A stretch of 15,756 nt of DNA from JBJKRF01 sp046704785 (GCA_046704785.1 JBJKRF010000004.1:1-15756); one strand, 5' to 3'. Shown: positions 7,012-15,577, counted from the first letter of the stretch. A program made the numbers and translations. The notes: a model not told the origin generated them from the letters alone.

Positions 7012-7181
7012 AGAGAGACCTTCATCTCACAAGAACGATAATAGCGAGCTTGAGCAATCTTGCGGGAAAAGGTGACATTTCCGTCATCCGCCCGAACATG
7101 GTTTAAAATAGCGTCAGTCTAATCGTCCCCCCTAACTTATTGGGAAGGTACGCCTAATCGACCAAAGGAAGCGCAAAGGAT
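7012..7181. other. Divergent intergenic region between priA and the 7182 gene
   Basis: I find no gene or RNA here. It must hold the promoter for the + strand cluster. TAAAAT at 7104-7109 is a possible -10 box, but no -35 box lies at the right distance, and GTGACA at 7072-7077 is 26 bp away, which is too far. The region is therefore left without a firm promoter call. Confidence 0.35.
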
Positions 7182-7718
7182 TTGGAGAAATTAAAAGAAC
7201 TATTGCCAGAACGTCATGAACTCTTCCTGGTATTCGGCCTCGTTCTGTTTGCCGTTCATACCTGGTCGATCTATACGTTTTTATACAAAGTCCCCTCCTT
7301 CCTGCTCTACATGAACCTGGGACAGGTAATCTCGGTCTTCACCTATATGATGGCATTCGCCTTGCTGGAAAGTGTGCTCGCGACCGGAGCGCTGATTCTG
7401 GCGAGCCTGGTGATTCCCTGCCACGGCTACAGCCGCGGCTTTGCCTACAAAGGCTTTTTGACGGTGCTGGTCGGCAGCTTCGCTTCCGTTGACTTAATGA
7501 ATTCCCTGACGAAGGACTATCCCGGCGTCGGTTTTCTGCTTCAGAAATTTCTGGTGGCGGGCGGAGTCTTGCTGGCCTTGCTGGTCCTCGTACATTTTCT
7601 CAAGCCCATCCAGAAAGTGCTGGTCTTCCTGGCCGAACAAATATCGGTGATGGTTTATTTTTATGCGCCCATCGGGATTCTGTCCCTGCTGGTGGTGCTT
7701 CTGCGCAATATTTTTTAG
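7182..7718 (+). CDS. Small multi-pass membrane protein of unknown function
   Basis: The product is 178 aa with about five hydrophobic segments (roughly 14-34, 48-79, 91-108, 120-139 and 152-175) separated by short charged loops, so it is an integral membrane protein. I do not recognise the family. The start is the TTG at 7182; AAGGAA at 7164-7169 is 12 nt upstream, and a second AAAGGA (7175-7180) is almost adjacent, so the start is less certain than most. An in-frame stop closes the frame shortly upstream, and the next in-frame ATG (codon 44) would remove the first membrane segment. The sulfatase-superfamily gene begins 6 nt after its stop, pointing to translational coupling. It may anchor, assist or supply substrate to that exported enzyme, but this is inference from position only. 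Confidence 0.75.
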   Translation: MEKLKELLPERHELFLVFGLVLFAVHTWSIYTFLYKVPSFLLYMNLGQVISVFTYMMAFALLESVLATGALILASLVIPCHGYSRGFAYKGFLTVLVGSFASVDLMNSLTKDYPGVGFLLQKFLVAGGVLLALLVLVHFLKPIQKVLVFLAEQISVMVYFYAPIGILSLLVVLLRNIF

Positions 7719-7724
7719 GACATC

Positions 7725-9248
7725 ATGGCGAAAAAAACTCTTTCCAGACGCGACCTTCTAAAACTACTGGCATTGGTGCCGGCTTCCATCGCGGTCAAGC
7801 CGCTGCTCAAAGTTCTGCCTGGCGCTTCTCCTGATTCTCCGCATATCATCATCTTGGTTTTCGACGCCTGGTCGGCGCATAATGTTTCGCTTTACGGTTA
7901 TCCCCGTCAGACCATGCCCAACCTGGAGCAGTTCGCCCAAAACGCGACGGTCTACCACCGTCATTATTCGACGGGCACATTCACCGTTCCGGGAACCGCT
8001 TCGCTACTGACCGGCCTCTACCCTTGGACTCATCGCGCCATCGACCTGGGCGGTGTCATCGCCTCGCCCTACCCGGAAGACCAGATTTTTGCGGCCCTGT
8101 CGAAAACGCACGACACAATCGGGTACGCCCAAAACGTATACGCCGACCTGTACCTGTACCAGGCCGGGCGCTACCTGCAAACACACATCCGCAACGGCAG
8201 CTTCAACCTGAACCACAGCCTGATCTACAGCCTGCCCATCTTCGACAAAGACGCTTATATCGCCTTCTCCAGCATCGAAGACAACATCATCCAGCGGGGC
8301 ATCGGACAGGATGGCTCGCTGTTCTTCGGCCCGCTCTACCGCGTCCTGTCGCTGCGCGATAAAGCCATCAAGGAAGAAAACGTCGAGGGGAAGTATGCAG
8401 CCGGTCTGCCGAACTCGCTGGAAGACTTCCTGCTGAACAGCCCGGTCACGGGCGCAATCAATATCCTGAGCGAATTGAAAAGCCCCTCGCTGGTCTACCT
8501 GCATTTTTTCCCGCCGCACGATCCCTATCGTCCGACCAGCCATTTCGGGAAGTTCTTCCTGAACGGCTGGCAACCCATGAAAAAACCCATCCATCCGCTG
8601 GCGCTGAAAAAAGCCCCTTACAGCGAGATTCTCGACCGCTGTGTGCTCTACGACCAATACATCACCAGTTGGGACGATGCGCTGGCGCCCCTGTTCGAGT
8701 TTTTCAAGACCTCCGGCCTGCTCGACAAAAGCTACATCTTCATCACAGCCGACCACGGGGAAATGTTCGAACGCGGCGAAATCGGCCATTCCACGCCCCT
8801 GCTCTATGAGCCCTTGATGCATGTGCCGTTGATCGTCAGCCGGCCGGGGCAAAAACAACGCATCGACATCCAGACGCCGACCATCAGCGTGGACGTGCTA
8901 CCCACGCTGGCGCACCTGACCAGCAACCCGATTCCGGGCTGGGCGCAGGGAGAACTCCTGCCAGTTCTGGGCGGACAGGAAAACCCCGCGCGCAGCGTCT
9001 ACACTATGGACGCCAAGACCAACGCGTCCTTCGCCCCGTTGACGAAGTTCTCGCTCTCGCTGACGAAGGCGAACTACCGCCTGACGCATTACCAATACCA
9101 GGGGTACAGCACCTTCGAATTCTACGACCTAGCCGACGACCCGGAAGAAATGCAAGACCTGTCCGCTTCCCAACCGGCGGCCATGCAGCCCATGAAGGAC
9201 GAACTCCTTCAAAAACTGGATGAGGTCAACCGGCCTTTCGAAAAGTAG
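7725..9248 (+). CDS. Tat-exported sulfatase-superfamily (alkaline phosphatase fold) hydrolase or transferase
   Basis: The 507-aa protein begins with a twin-arginine signal, SRRDLLKLLAL (7-17), followed by a hydrophobic stretch, so it is likely exported folded or held at the outer face of the membrane. The sulfatase fold shows a metal-ligand Asp in LVFDAWSAHNVSLYGY (D47), PHDPYRP (264-270), TADHGE (D343, H344) and GHS (H355). The usual sulfatase signature CxPSRASLLTG appears as TVPGTASLLTG (87-97). The residue normally converted to formylglycine is Thr87, and the signature Arg is Thr91. Thr nucleophiles are known in phosphoethanolamine and lipoteichoic-acid-type phosphoglycerol transferases of this superfamily. 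It is therefore more likely a phospho-hydrolase or transferase than a sulfatase, although automatic annotation would call it sulfatase. ATG 7725 follows the membrane-protein gene by 6 nt, with AGGA nearby. Confidence 0.82.
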   Translation: MAKKTLSRRDLLKLLALVPASIAVKPLLKVLPGASPDSPHIIILVFDAWSAHNVSLYGYPRQTMPNLEQFAQNATVYHRHYSTGTFTVPGTASLLTGLYPWTHRAIDLGGVIASPYPEDQIFAALSKTHDTIGYAQNVYADLYLYQAGRYLQTHIRNGSFNLNHSLIYSLPIFDKDAYIAFSSIEDNIIQRGIGQDGSLFFGPLYRVLSLRDKAIKEENVEGKYAAGLPNSLEDFLLNSPVTGAINILSELKSPSLVYLHFFPPHDPYRPTSHFGKFFLNGWQPMKKPIHPLALKKAPYSEILDRCVLYDQYITSWDDALAPLFEFFKTSGLLDKSYIFITADHGEMFERGEIGHSTPLLYEPLMHVPLIVSRPGQKQRIDIQTPTISVDVLPTLAHLTSNPIPGWAQGELLPVLGGQENPARSVYTMDAKTNASFAPLTKFSLSLTKANYRLTHYQYQGYSTFEFYDLADDPEEMQDLSASQPAAMQPMKDELLQKLDEVNRPFEK

Positions 9249-9283
9249 TCGTCCGCCAGGGGAACATCTTTCGCGCATTCCTG

Positions 9284-9295
9284 TATAATCTCCTC
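9284..9295 (+). promoter_or_regulatory. Candidate -10 box giving a leaderless FAD oxidoreductase mRNA
   Basis: A perfect TATAAT (9284-9289) is followed by the 6 nt CTCCTC and then the ATG at 9296, the same spacing as at priA. No Shine-Dalgarno precedes the ATG; the CTCCTC is a pyrimidine run, not a ribosome site. No good -35 box is visible 16-19 bp upstream. It lies in the 47-bp gap after the sulfatase-superfamily gene. Confidence 0.55.
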
Positions 9296-10816
9296 ATGCC
9301 TTCCCCTTACGACGCCATCATCGTCGGCGGCGGTATCGCCGGGTTGAGCGCCGCCCTGCATCTATCAGAGCGCGGATTACGTCCTTTGCTGCTCGAAGCC
9401 GGCGTGCGCGTCGGCGGACGGCTGGCTGGCGAAGAACCCATCCAGGTGGACGGCTGGCAGTTTCCACGCGAGCACGGCGTGCACGGATTGTGGTCCTCCT
9501 ACGTCAACCTGAAAGCCATGTTGGCCCGCCACGGGCTGCTGCCTGAACTAATTCCGGCGCGTGAAGAACAATGGATTTACCTGCGCGACGGGTACCTGGC
9601 GCACGCGCCCATCGGGAATTCCATCCGCCACAGCCTGTTCCCCGCGCCGCTACATTACCTGCAACTCTTTTTCAACCCGCGCTTCTTACTGACCATCGAC
9701 GCGCGCGATTGGCTGCGCCTGTTCCACGTGTGGGCCGTGTTGGTCATGGGCATCGGTATCGACCCTTTCCGCGAGAACCAACCCTTACAGGGCCTGACCC
9801 TGGCCGGGGCGCTCAAAGACTGGTCGCCGGCCTTGCGCGCGCTGTTTATGGGCTTGACGCACAACGGCATAGCGACCGAGGCGGAAGAGGTGCCACTCTC
9901 CGGTTTTCTGGCCTTCTTGCGCTTCTACACCTTGCTGCGGCGCGACGCCTGGAATTTTTCGTATCTGCCCGAAGGCGGCGGGGCCTTGACGGAGGCGCTT
10001 ACAGCCAGAGTCCGCCAGCTTGGCGGCGAAATCCGCCTGGGGGTGCGCGTGACGCGCCTGGACCACGCCGGTGACTGGCAGGTGGCCTGGGAGCAGGATG
10101 CTCTCTCAGGCCAGGATTCAGCCCCTTTTGTCATCCTGGCAACGGACTCCCCGGCAGCCGAATCCCTTTTGAGCAGCAGCTTCCCCGCCGAGGCCGGGTC
10201 GCTATTCTTCCCGCGCGGGATGGCGAACGCCATCGTACGCCTGTGGTTCGACCGCACGCCGCGCCGCGGCCCCGAATCCGGAATTTTCACCGGTGAATTC
10301 ATCATGCACAACTATTTCTGGCTCCAGGAAATTTATACATCCTACCGGGCATGGAATACGGCCACTGGCGGCGCCGTGCTGGAGACGCATGTCTACGGCC
10401 CGCAGGATGTGCTGGCCCGGCCGGACGCGCTATTGCTGACTCATGTCATTACGCAGTTCTACCGGGCCTTTCCCGAACTACGCGGGCATTTGATCCACCA
10501 GCACTTGCAGCGTAATGCAGCTACGCACACGCTGCCCACGCTGGGCTCCAAAGACAAACACCTGGGTGTGGTGACGTCCTGGCCGGAGCTGTTTTGCGCC
10601 GGGGATTGGGTACGCGACGAAATGCCGGCTTTCTTCCTGGAGCGCGCCGCTGCGACGGGGCTCAAGGCCGCCAACGAAATCCTGCGCGCGCGCGGCCTGG
10701 AGACGTTCCCGTTGGAAGCCTACCCACAGCCGGAACCATTTGCCGGCTGGATCGAGAAGCTGATGGTGCGTGGCCGCCAGCGCCGGCGGGAGAAACGCCG
10801 CGCACGAGAAACGTGA
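9296..10816 (+). CDS. FAD-dependent oxidoreductase, phytoene desaturase / amine oxidase family
   Basis: The 506-aa protein starts with a dinucleotide-binding fold: GGGIAGLSAALHLSERG (11-27), an acidic ribose-binding residue E34, and RVGGRL (38-43) as the second flavin contact. FCAGDW at about 432-437, followed by an Ala-rich helix, is the typical C-terminal FAD contact of this family. The segment FPREHGVHGLW (56-66) recalls the EHG/DHG-FHG motif of carotenoid aryl-ring synthases and desaturases (CrtU-like), so a carotenoid or other lipid substrate is plausible but unproven. ATG 9296 has no Shine-Dalgarno and is preceded by TATAAT at 6 nt, so it probably has its own leaderless transcript while lying downstream of the sulfatase-superfamily gene. 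The product ends in a very basic tail, which might contact the membrane surface. A terminator follows at 10843. Confidence 0.83.
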   Translation: MPSPYDAIIVGGGIAGLSAALHLSERGLRPLLLEAGVRVGGRLAGEEPIQVDGWQFPREHGVHGLWSSYVNLKAMLARHGLLPELIPAREEQWIYLRDGYLAHAPIGNSIRHSLFPAPLHYLQLFFNPRFLLTIDARDWLRLFHVWAVLVMGIGIDPFRENQPLQGLTLAGALKDWSPALRALFMGLTHNGIATEAEEVPLSGFLAFLRFYTLLRRDAWNFSYLPEGGGALTEALTARVRQLGGEIRLGVRVTRLDHAGDWQVAWEQDALSGQDSAPFVILATDSPAAESLLSSSFPAEAGSLFFPRGMANAIVRLWFDRTPRRGPESGIFTGEFIMHNYFWLQEIYTSYRAWNTATGGAVLETHVYGPQDVLARPDALLLTHVITQFYRAFPELRGHLIHQHLQRNAATHTLPTLGSKDKHLGVVTSWPELFCAGDWVRDEMPAFFLERAAATGLKAANEILRARGLETFPLEAYPQPEPFAGWIEKLMVRGRQRRREKRRARET

Positions 10817-10842
10817 ATGGAATGTGGTTCTTCGGATATATA

Positions 10843-10877
10843 AAAAGTCCGGGCTTCTTGGAGAAGCCCGGACTTTT
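10843..10877. terminator. Bidirectional intrinsic terminator between convergent genes
   Basis: A perfect 16-bp stem (AAAAGTCCGGGCTTCT 10843-10858 / 10862-10877) has a 3-nt loop TGG. The left arm begins in an A-run and the right arm ends in TTTT, so it has the intrinsic-terminator form on both strands. It lies 26 nt after the FAD oxidoreductase stop and 19 nt beyond the stop of the convergent DHOD-like gene. Confidence 0.9.
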
Positions 10878-10896
10878 GCATTGTGTCGTTGTGTCG

Positions 10897-11898
10897 CTAC
10901 GGCAAATTTCGATACGAGTTGAGCACACGCATATAATTGATGCGTTCGAATACCGCCGCGTCGTTGACGGATTGCTGGCTCATACTGCCCTGCATTTGCT
11001 GGATCGAAACGTATTCATGCTGTTCCATCCAGCTTTGCAGGTTGGACAGCGTCGCCCCCACAGCACCGTAGCCATTCTTGAGAATCTCGGAAGCCATCAT
11101 GGCGATCTTGGCGCCGGCCATCATCGCCTTGAGTACATCCAGGTGAGTATGCACACCACTGGTCAACGCTAGATCAACGTCGACTTTGCCGTACAGGAGC
11201 GAAATCCAATGCAGCGGCAGGCGCAGGTCGTTCGAATTGCTCAGGGTCAGATTGGGGAAAATCTCCAGGTTGTCGAGGTCGAAGTCGGGTTGGTAGAAGC
11301 GATTGAACAGCACCAGTCCGTTCGCACCGGCGCCGGCCAGCCGCCGTGCAAAGTTCGGCAGGGCGGTGAGAAACGGCGAGAGCTTGACGGCCAACGGAAT
11401 CTTGATCGACGAGCACACCGTCTCGACCAGCTCGATATAGTCATTTTCCAATTCCTGGGCGGTGACTTCCGCATCGCTCTCCAGGTAGTACAAATTGAGT
11501 TCGAGCGCGTCTGCCCCGGCCTCCTCGATAAAGCGGGCGTAACGCGACCATCCGCTCCTGGAAACGCCGTTCAGCGAACCGATCACCGGAATATTGACGG
11601 TCTTCTTGACCAGGCTCAGATAATCGAGGTACTTGCCCGGCCCAATGGAATAGGTGCCGGTGTCGGGCAAGGCGTTCAACGCTTCAGCCGAAATCACCGA
11701 TGTACGATTCAGGTAGTGGTCGAGTTCCAGGCTTTCGTGGATGATCTGCTCTTCGAAGAGCGAGTACATGACGATAGCGCTGACGCCGGCTGCTTCAAGC
11801 TTCTGGACACCCTCCAGCTTTTTCGACAACGGCGAGGCGGAGGCGACCAGTGGATTCTTCAGGTTCAGACCCAGATATGTAGTGGAAAGATCAACCAT
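10897..11898 (-). CDS. Dihydroorotate dehydrogenase-like FMN protein linked to PFOR
   Basis: The 333-aa protein has the beta/alpha-barrel of class 1 dihydroorotate dehydrogenases: LKNPLVASASPLS (13-25), VIGSLNG (105-111), LELNL (132-136), AVKLSPF (170-176) and the phosphate-binding end LTSGVHTHLDVLKAMMAGA (245-263). It is probably not a pyrimidine enzyme, because the catalytic-loop segment after LELNL reads YYLESD where true enzymes have a Cys/Ser-containing SCPN-type sequence. Relatives are commonly annotated as dihydroorotate dehydrogenase-like and sit beside nifJ in many anaerobes. Here ATG 11898 follows the nifJ stop by 14 bp on the same strand, with AAAGG about 9 nt upstream. A role in electron transfer or redox chemistry tied to PFOR is a reasonable guess; the substrate is unknown. 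Transcription probably ends at 10877-10843. Confidence 0.85.
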   Translation of the reverse strand: MVDLSTTYLGLNLKNPLVASASPLSKKLEGVQKLEAAGVSAIVMYSLFEEQIIHESLELDHYLNRTSVISAEALNALPDTGTYSIGPGKYLDYLSLVKKTVNIPVIGSLNGVSRSGWSRYARFIEEAGADALELNLYYLESDAEVTAQELENDYIELVETVCSSIKIPLAVKLSPFLTALPNFARRLAGAGANGLVLFNRFYQPDFDLDNLEIFPNLTLSNSNDLRLPLHWISLLYGKVDVDLALTSGVHTHLDVLKAMMAGAKIAMMASEILKNGYGAVGATLSNLQSWMEQHEYVSIQQMQGSMSQQSVNDAAVFERINYMRVLNSYRNLP

Positions 11899-11912
11899 GT
11901 TTGTCTACCTTT

Positions 11913-14900
11913 CTAATCACTTGCGCCGTCGTTGCCGTTGCCATTCCCATAATGCATGGCAGCCATCTGCTGGTAATACTGCCAGCGCGATTTGACATCG
12001 TGTTCCGCTTCCTTGAGCAATTTCTCGGCGCGGGTTTCGTCACTTTGCAAGAGCATGCGATAACGCGTCTCGTTATAAACGTACTGGTCGAGCGAAATGC
12101 TGGGAGCTTTCGAGTCGATCACCAGCGGATTTTGGCCTTTCGCAACCAGATCAGGATTATAGCGGTAAAGCGGCCAGTAACCCGACTGGACAGCCAGCCG
12201 TTGCTGTTGCAGACCGTATTGTGTATCGATGCCCTGCTGGATGCAATGGCTGTACGCAATAATCAGGGACGGGCCGTCGTAGGCTTCGGCCTCGAGGAAG
12301 GCCTTCAAGGTCTGTTGGTCGTTGGAACCCATCGCCACATGGGCCACGTACACATAACCGTAGGACATGGCAATCAGGCCCAGGTCTTTCTTGGCAATGG
12401 CCTTCCCGCTCATGGCAAACTTGGCAACCGCCGCGCGCGGCGTGGCTTTGGAGGCTTGGCCGCCGGTGTTGGAGTACACCTCGGTATCCAACACAAGCAC
12501 GTTCACATTACGTCCCGAAGCCAGGACGTGGTCGAGACCACCGTAACCAATGTCATAGGCCCAACCGTCGCCGCCCATGATCCAGACGGATTTATTGACC
12601 AACGCATCAGCCAGCGACAACAAGTCACGCGACTTGGGATCGGTCTTGCCGGCCAACTTCTGCTTAAGCTGTTTCACGCGCTCACGCTGCTGCTTGATGC
12701 CCATCTCGCCGGATTGGTCGCTGGTCAACAGCGCATCGGCCAGTTCCTCGCCAACCTGTGGGGCGAGCTGCTGGAGCAACTGGCGTGCATATTCAGTCTG
12801 TTTGTCAATCGTCAGGCGCATACCCAGGCCAAACTCGGCGTTATCTTCGAAGAGCGAATTGGACCAGGCCGGGCCGCGTCCCTGCGGGTTGACCGCCCAC
12901 GGCGTGGTAGGCAGGTTGCCACCGTAAATGGACGAGCAACCGGTGGCATTGGCGATGATCGTCCGGTCGCCGAACAATTGGGAGACCAGCTTGACGTACG
13001 GTGTCTCGCCGCAGCCTGAACAGGCCCCGGAGAATTCGAACAATGGCTGGAGCAGCTGCGAATTCTTGATGGTGCCCACATTCATGGCAGTGCGTTCAAC
13101 TTCCGGCAGATCCTTGAAGAACTCCCAGTTTTCCGCCTCCGGCTCGCGCAGCGGCGGCTGGGGCGCCATGTTGAGGGCCCTACGTCCAACCTGGCTCTTA
13201 TCCTTGACCGGGCAAGCGTCCACGCACAGGGTGCAGCCCGTGCAGTCTTCAGGAGCCACCTGCACCGTGTAAGCCATGCCGGGGAACTCTTTGAATTTCG
13301 AGTCCATGTATTTGAACGTCGCCGGAGCCTGTTCGAGCGGCGCTTTATCGTACACTTTGTGACGGATGACCGCGTGTGGGCAGACGATGATACATTTGCC
13401 GCACTGGATGCACAAGTCCGGCTCCCAAACCGGGATTTCGAGCGCGATGTTGCGCTTCTCCCATTGAGTCGTCCCGCTGGGATAAGTCCCATCAGCCGGC
13501 AAGGCCGAGACCGGCACATCGTCGCCATCGTAGGCAATCATCGGCCCCAACACCTCCCGGACGAAAGCCGGCGCCTCCGCCGGAACAGGCGGACGGCGGG
13601 TAAGCAAGCTATTGGCCTGTGCAGGAACCTTGATCTCGTACAGGTTCTCCAGAGTCTGGTCCACGGCCTCGAAGTTCTTCTGCACCACCGCTTCGCCCCG
13701 TTTCCCATACGTCTTCTTGATGGCATGCTTGATTTCGGCAATCGCCTGCTCACGCGGCAGAATATTGGAGATGGCAAAGAAGCACGTCTGCATGATGGTG
13801 TTGACGCGACTGCCCATGCCCGTTTTTTCCGCAACCTCGTAGGCGTTGATGTTGTAGAACTTGAGCTTTTTCTCGATGATCGCCCGTTGAACTTCCTGCG
13901 GCAATTTATCCCAAACTTCATCGGGGCCATAGATGCTGTTGAGCAGGAAAGTCGCACCGGGCTGGGCGTACTTGAGCATATCGTAGCGTTCCAGGAACGT
14001 AAACTGGTGACAGGCCACGAAGTTGGCCGTATTGGGAGCAATCAGATAAGGGGTCAGCAGCGGCTTGGGGCCAAAACGCAGGTGCGAGATGGTCATCGTC
14101 CCCGACTTTTTGGAGTCATAGACGAAATAACCACGAGCGTTGTTGTCGGTCTCTTCACTGATGATCTTGATGGAGTTCTTGTTCGCGCCCACTGTACCAT
14201 CGGAACCCAGGCCGAAGAAAACGCAACGCACCGTCTCGGGGAACTCGATGCTGAAAGCCGGATCATAGTCCAGGCTGGTATGCGACACATCGTCGTTGAT
14301 GCCAATGGTGAAGTGATTTTTCGGTGTGTCTTTGCTCAACTCGTCGAAAACCGTCTTGACCATCGCCGGGGTAAATTCCTTCGACGAAAGCCCGTAGCGC
14401 CCGCCGATGACCTTCATGTCCGTCCGGCCCGACTCTACCAGGGCATTGACCACATCGAGATAGAGCGGCTCGCCCGCCGAACCGGGTTCCTTGGTGCGAT
14501 CGAGCACGGCAATGGACTTCACAGATTTCGGGAAAGAAGCGACGAACGCGGCAATATCGAACGGGCGATACAACCGTACCCGAATCACACCCACCTTTTT
14601 CCCTTTTTCCGCCAGGAAGTTAGCCGTCGCCTCGGCCGTTTCACCGCCCGATCCCATCAGGACGATGATGCATTCCGCTTCGGGGTGACCGGAATAATCG
14701 AACAGAGAATACCGACGCCCCGTCAGTTTGGCGAACTTGTCCATAGCCTCCTGCACAATGCCGGGAACCGCCACATAGAAGGGATTGACCGTCTCGCGCG
14801 CCTGGAAGAAAACATCCGGGTTCTGCGACGTGCCGCGCACGAAGGGATGGTCGGGCGATAAGCCCCGTGCGCGATGTGCGCGGACCAGGTCATCGTCGAT

Positions 14901-15485
14901 CATGACACGCAGGTCGTCATCGCTCAGTTGTTCGATCTTGGTCACTTCGTGCGAGGTGCGGAACCCATCGAAGAAATGCAGGAAAGGCACGCGCGCTTTC
15001 AAAGTGGCCGCATGGGCAATCGCGGCCAGGTCGTGCACTTCCTGCACAGAACCGGAGGCCAGCATGGCCCAACCAGTCTGGCGGGTCGCCATTACATCCG
15101 AGTGGTCGCCGAAAATCGAGAGCGCCTGGGCTGCTACCGAACGCGCCGCTATATGGAAAACGGTAGAGGTCAATTCGCCGGCAATCTTGTACATGTTGGG
15201 GATCATCAACAGCAGGCCCTGTGAGGCGGTGAAGGTTGTCGTCAGGGCGCCCGCTTGCAAAGCGCCGTGGACAGCGCCTGCAGCGCCACCTTCGGACTGC
15301 ATCTCGATAACATGGGGAGTCGTTCCCCAGATGTTCGGCTTGACTTTCGAAGCCCATTCGTCGGAAAATTCTCCCATCGGCGAGGAGGGAGTGATCGGGT
15401 AGATGGCAATCACTTCGTTGACGCGGTACGCCACCGAGGCGGCTGCCTCGTTCCCATCGATGGTAATCATCTGTCGCTTGGTCAT
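11913..15485 (-). CDS. nifJ: Pyruvate:ferredoxin (flavodoxin) oxidoreductase, single-chain
   Basis: PFOR oxidatively decarboxylates pyruvate with CoA to acetyl-CoA and CO2, passing electrons to ferredoxin or flavodoxin; it is a cytosolic hallmark of anaerobic metabolism. The 1190-aa chain carries all fused domains. The N-terminal TPP-related domain includes YPITPSSPMGE (29-39). The two-cluster ferredoxin domain has Cys 692/695/698/702 and 748/751/754/758. The proximal [4Fe-4S] cluster ligands are Cys 822, 825, 850 and 1081. The TPP/Mg site is GDGWAYDIGYGG (972-983) with N1006 in YSNTGG. Length and ligand spacing match the well-studied Desulfovibrio enzyme, apart from a shorter C-terminus. I chose ATG 15485 because AAAGGAG lies 8 nt upstream and homologues start here; a longer frame from 15527 would place that ribosome site inside the gene. 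The DHOD-like gene follows in the same operon. Confidence 0.97.
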   Translation of the reverse strand: MTKRQMITIDGNEAAASVAYRVNEVIAIYPITPSSPMGEFSDEWASKVKPNIWGTTPHVIEMQSEGGAAGAVHGALQAGALTTTFTASQGLLLMIPNMYKIAGELTSTVFHIAARSVAAQALSIFGDHSDVMATRQTGWAMLASGSVQEVHDLAAIAHAATLKARVPFLHFFDGFRTSHEVTKIEQLSDDDLRVMIDDDLVRAHRARGLSPDHPFVRGTSQNPDVFFQARETVNPFYVAVPGIVQEAMDKFAKLTGRRYSLFDYSGHPEAECIIVLMGSGGETAEATANFLAEKGKKVGVIRVRLYRPFDIAAFVASFPKSVKSIAVLDRTKEPGSAGEPLYLDVVNALVESGRTDMKVIGGRYGLSSKEFTPAMVKTVFDELSKDTPKNHFTIGINDDVSHTSLDYDPAFSIEFPETVRCVFFGLGSDGTVGANKNSIKIISEETDNNARGYFVYDSKKSGTMTISHLRFGPKPLLTPYLIAPNTANFVACHQFTFLERYDMLKYAQPGATFLLNSIYGPDEVWDKLPQEVQRAIIEKKLKFYNINAYEVAEKTGMGSRVNTIMQTCFFAISNILPREQAIAEIKHAIKKTYGKRGEAVVQKNFEAVDQTLENLYEIKVPAQANSLLTRRPPVPAEAPAFVREVLGPMIAYDGDDVPVSALPADGTYPSGTTQWEKRNIALEIPVWEPDLCIQCGKCIIVCPHAVIRHKVYDKAPLEQAPATFKYMDSKFKEFPGMAYTVQVAPEDCTGCTLCVDACPVKDKSQVGRRALNMAPQPPLREPEAENWEFFKDLPEVERTAMNVGTIKNSQLLQPLFEFSGACSGCGETPYVKLVSQLFGDRTIIANATGCSSIYGGNLPTTPWAVNPQGRGPAWSNSLFEDNAEFGLGMRLTIDKQTEYARQLLQQLAPQVGEELADALLTSDQSGEMGIKQQRERVKQLKQKLAGKTDPKSRDLLSLADALVNKSVWIMGGDGWAYDIGYGGLDHVLASGRNVNVLVLDTEVYSNTGGQASKATPRAAVAKFAMSGKAIAKKDLGLIAMSYGYVYVAHVAMGSNDQQTLKAFLEAEAYDGPSLIIAYSHCIQQGIDTQYGLQQQRLAVQSGYWPLYRYNPDLVAKGQNPLVIDSKAPSISLDQYVYNETRYRMLLQSDETRAEKLLKEAEHDVKSRWQYYQQMAAMHYGNGNGNDGASD

Positions 15486-15577
15486 TATGAACTCCTTTAA
15501 GAAGGATACAGAGCTTCGACTCTGCAATGGCTCGTGAAATAAAAGTAGAGAGTCCCGCTACAGGATTCGACCAAGTG

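Noticed and set aside
13359..14861. 500-codon open frame on the + strand inside nifJ (with another of 372 codons at 11901-13019)
   Set aside because: Both are antisense to a complete PFOR gene whose cofactor ligands are all in place. Long antisense frames are common in GC-rich genes, and neither shows a recognisable motif or ribosome site.
15486..15527. Upstream nifJ start adding 14 residues
   Set aside because: The strong Shine-Dalgarno AAAGGAG lies inside that extension and points to ATG 15485, and PFOR homologues begin at the equivalent of that Met.
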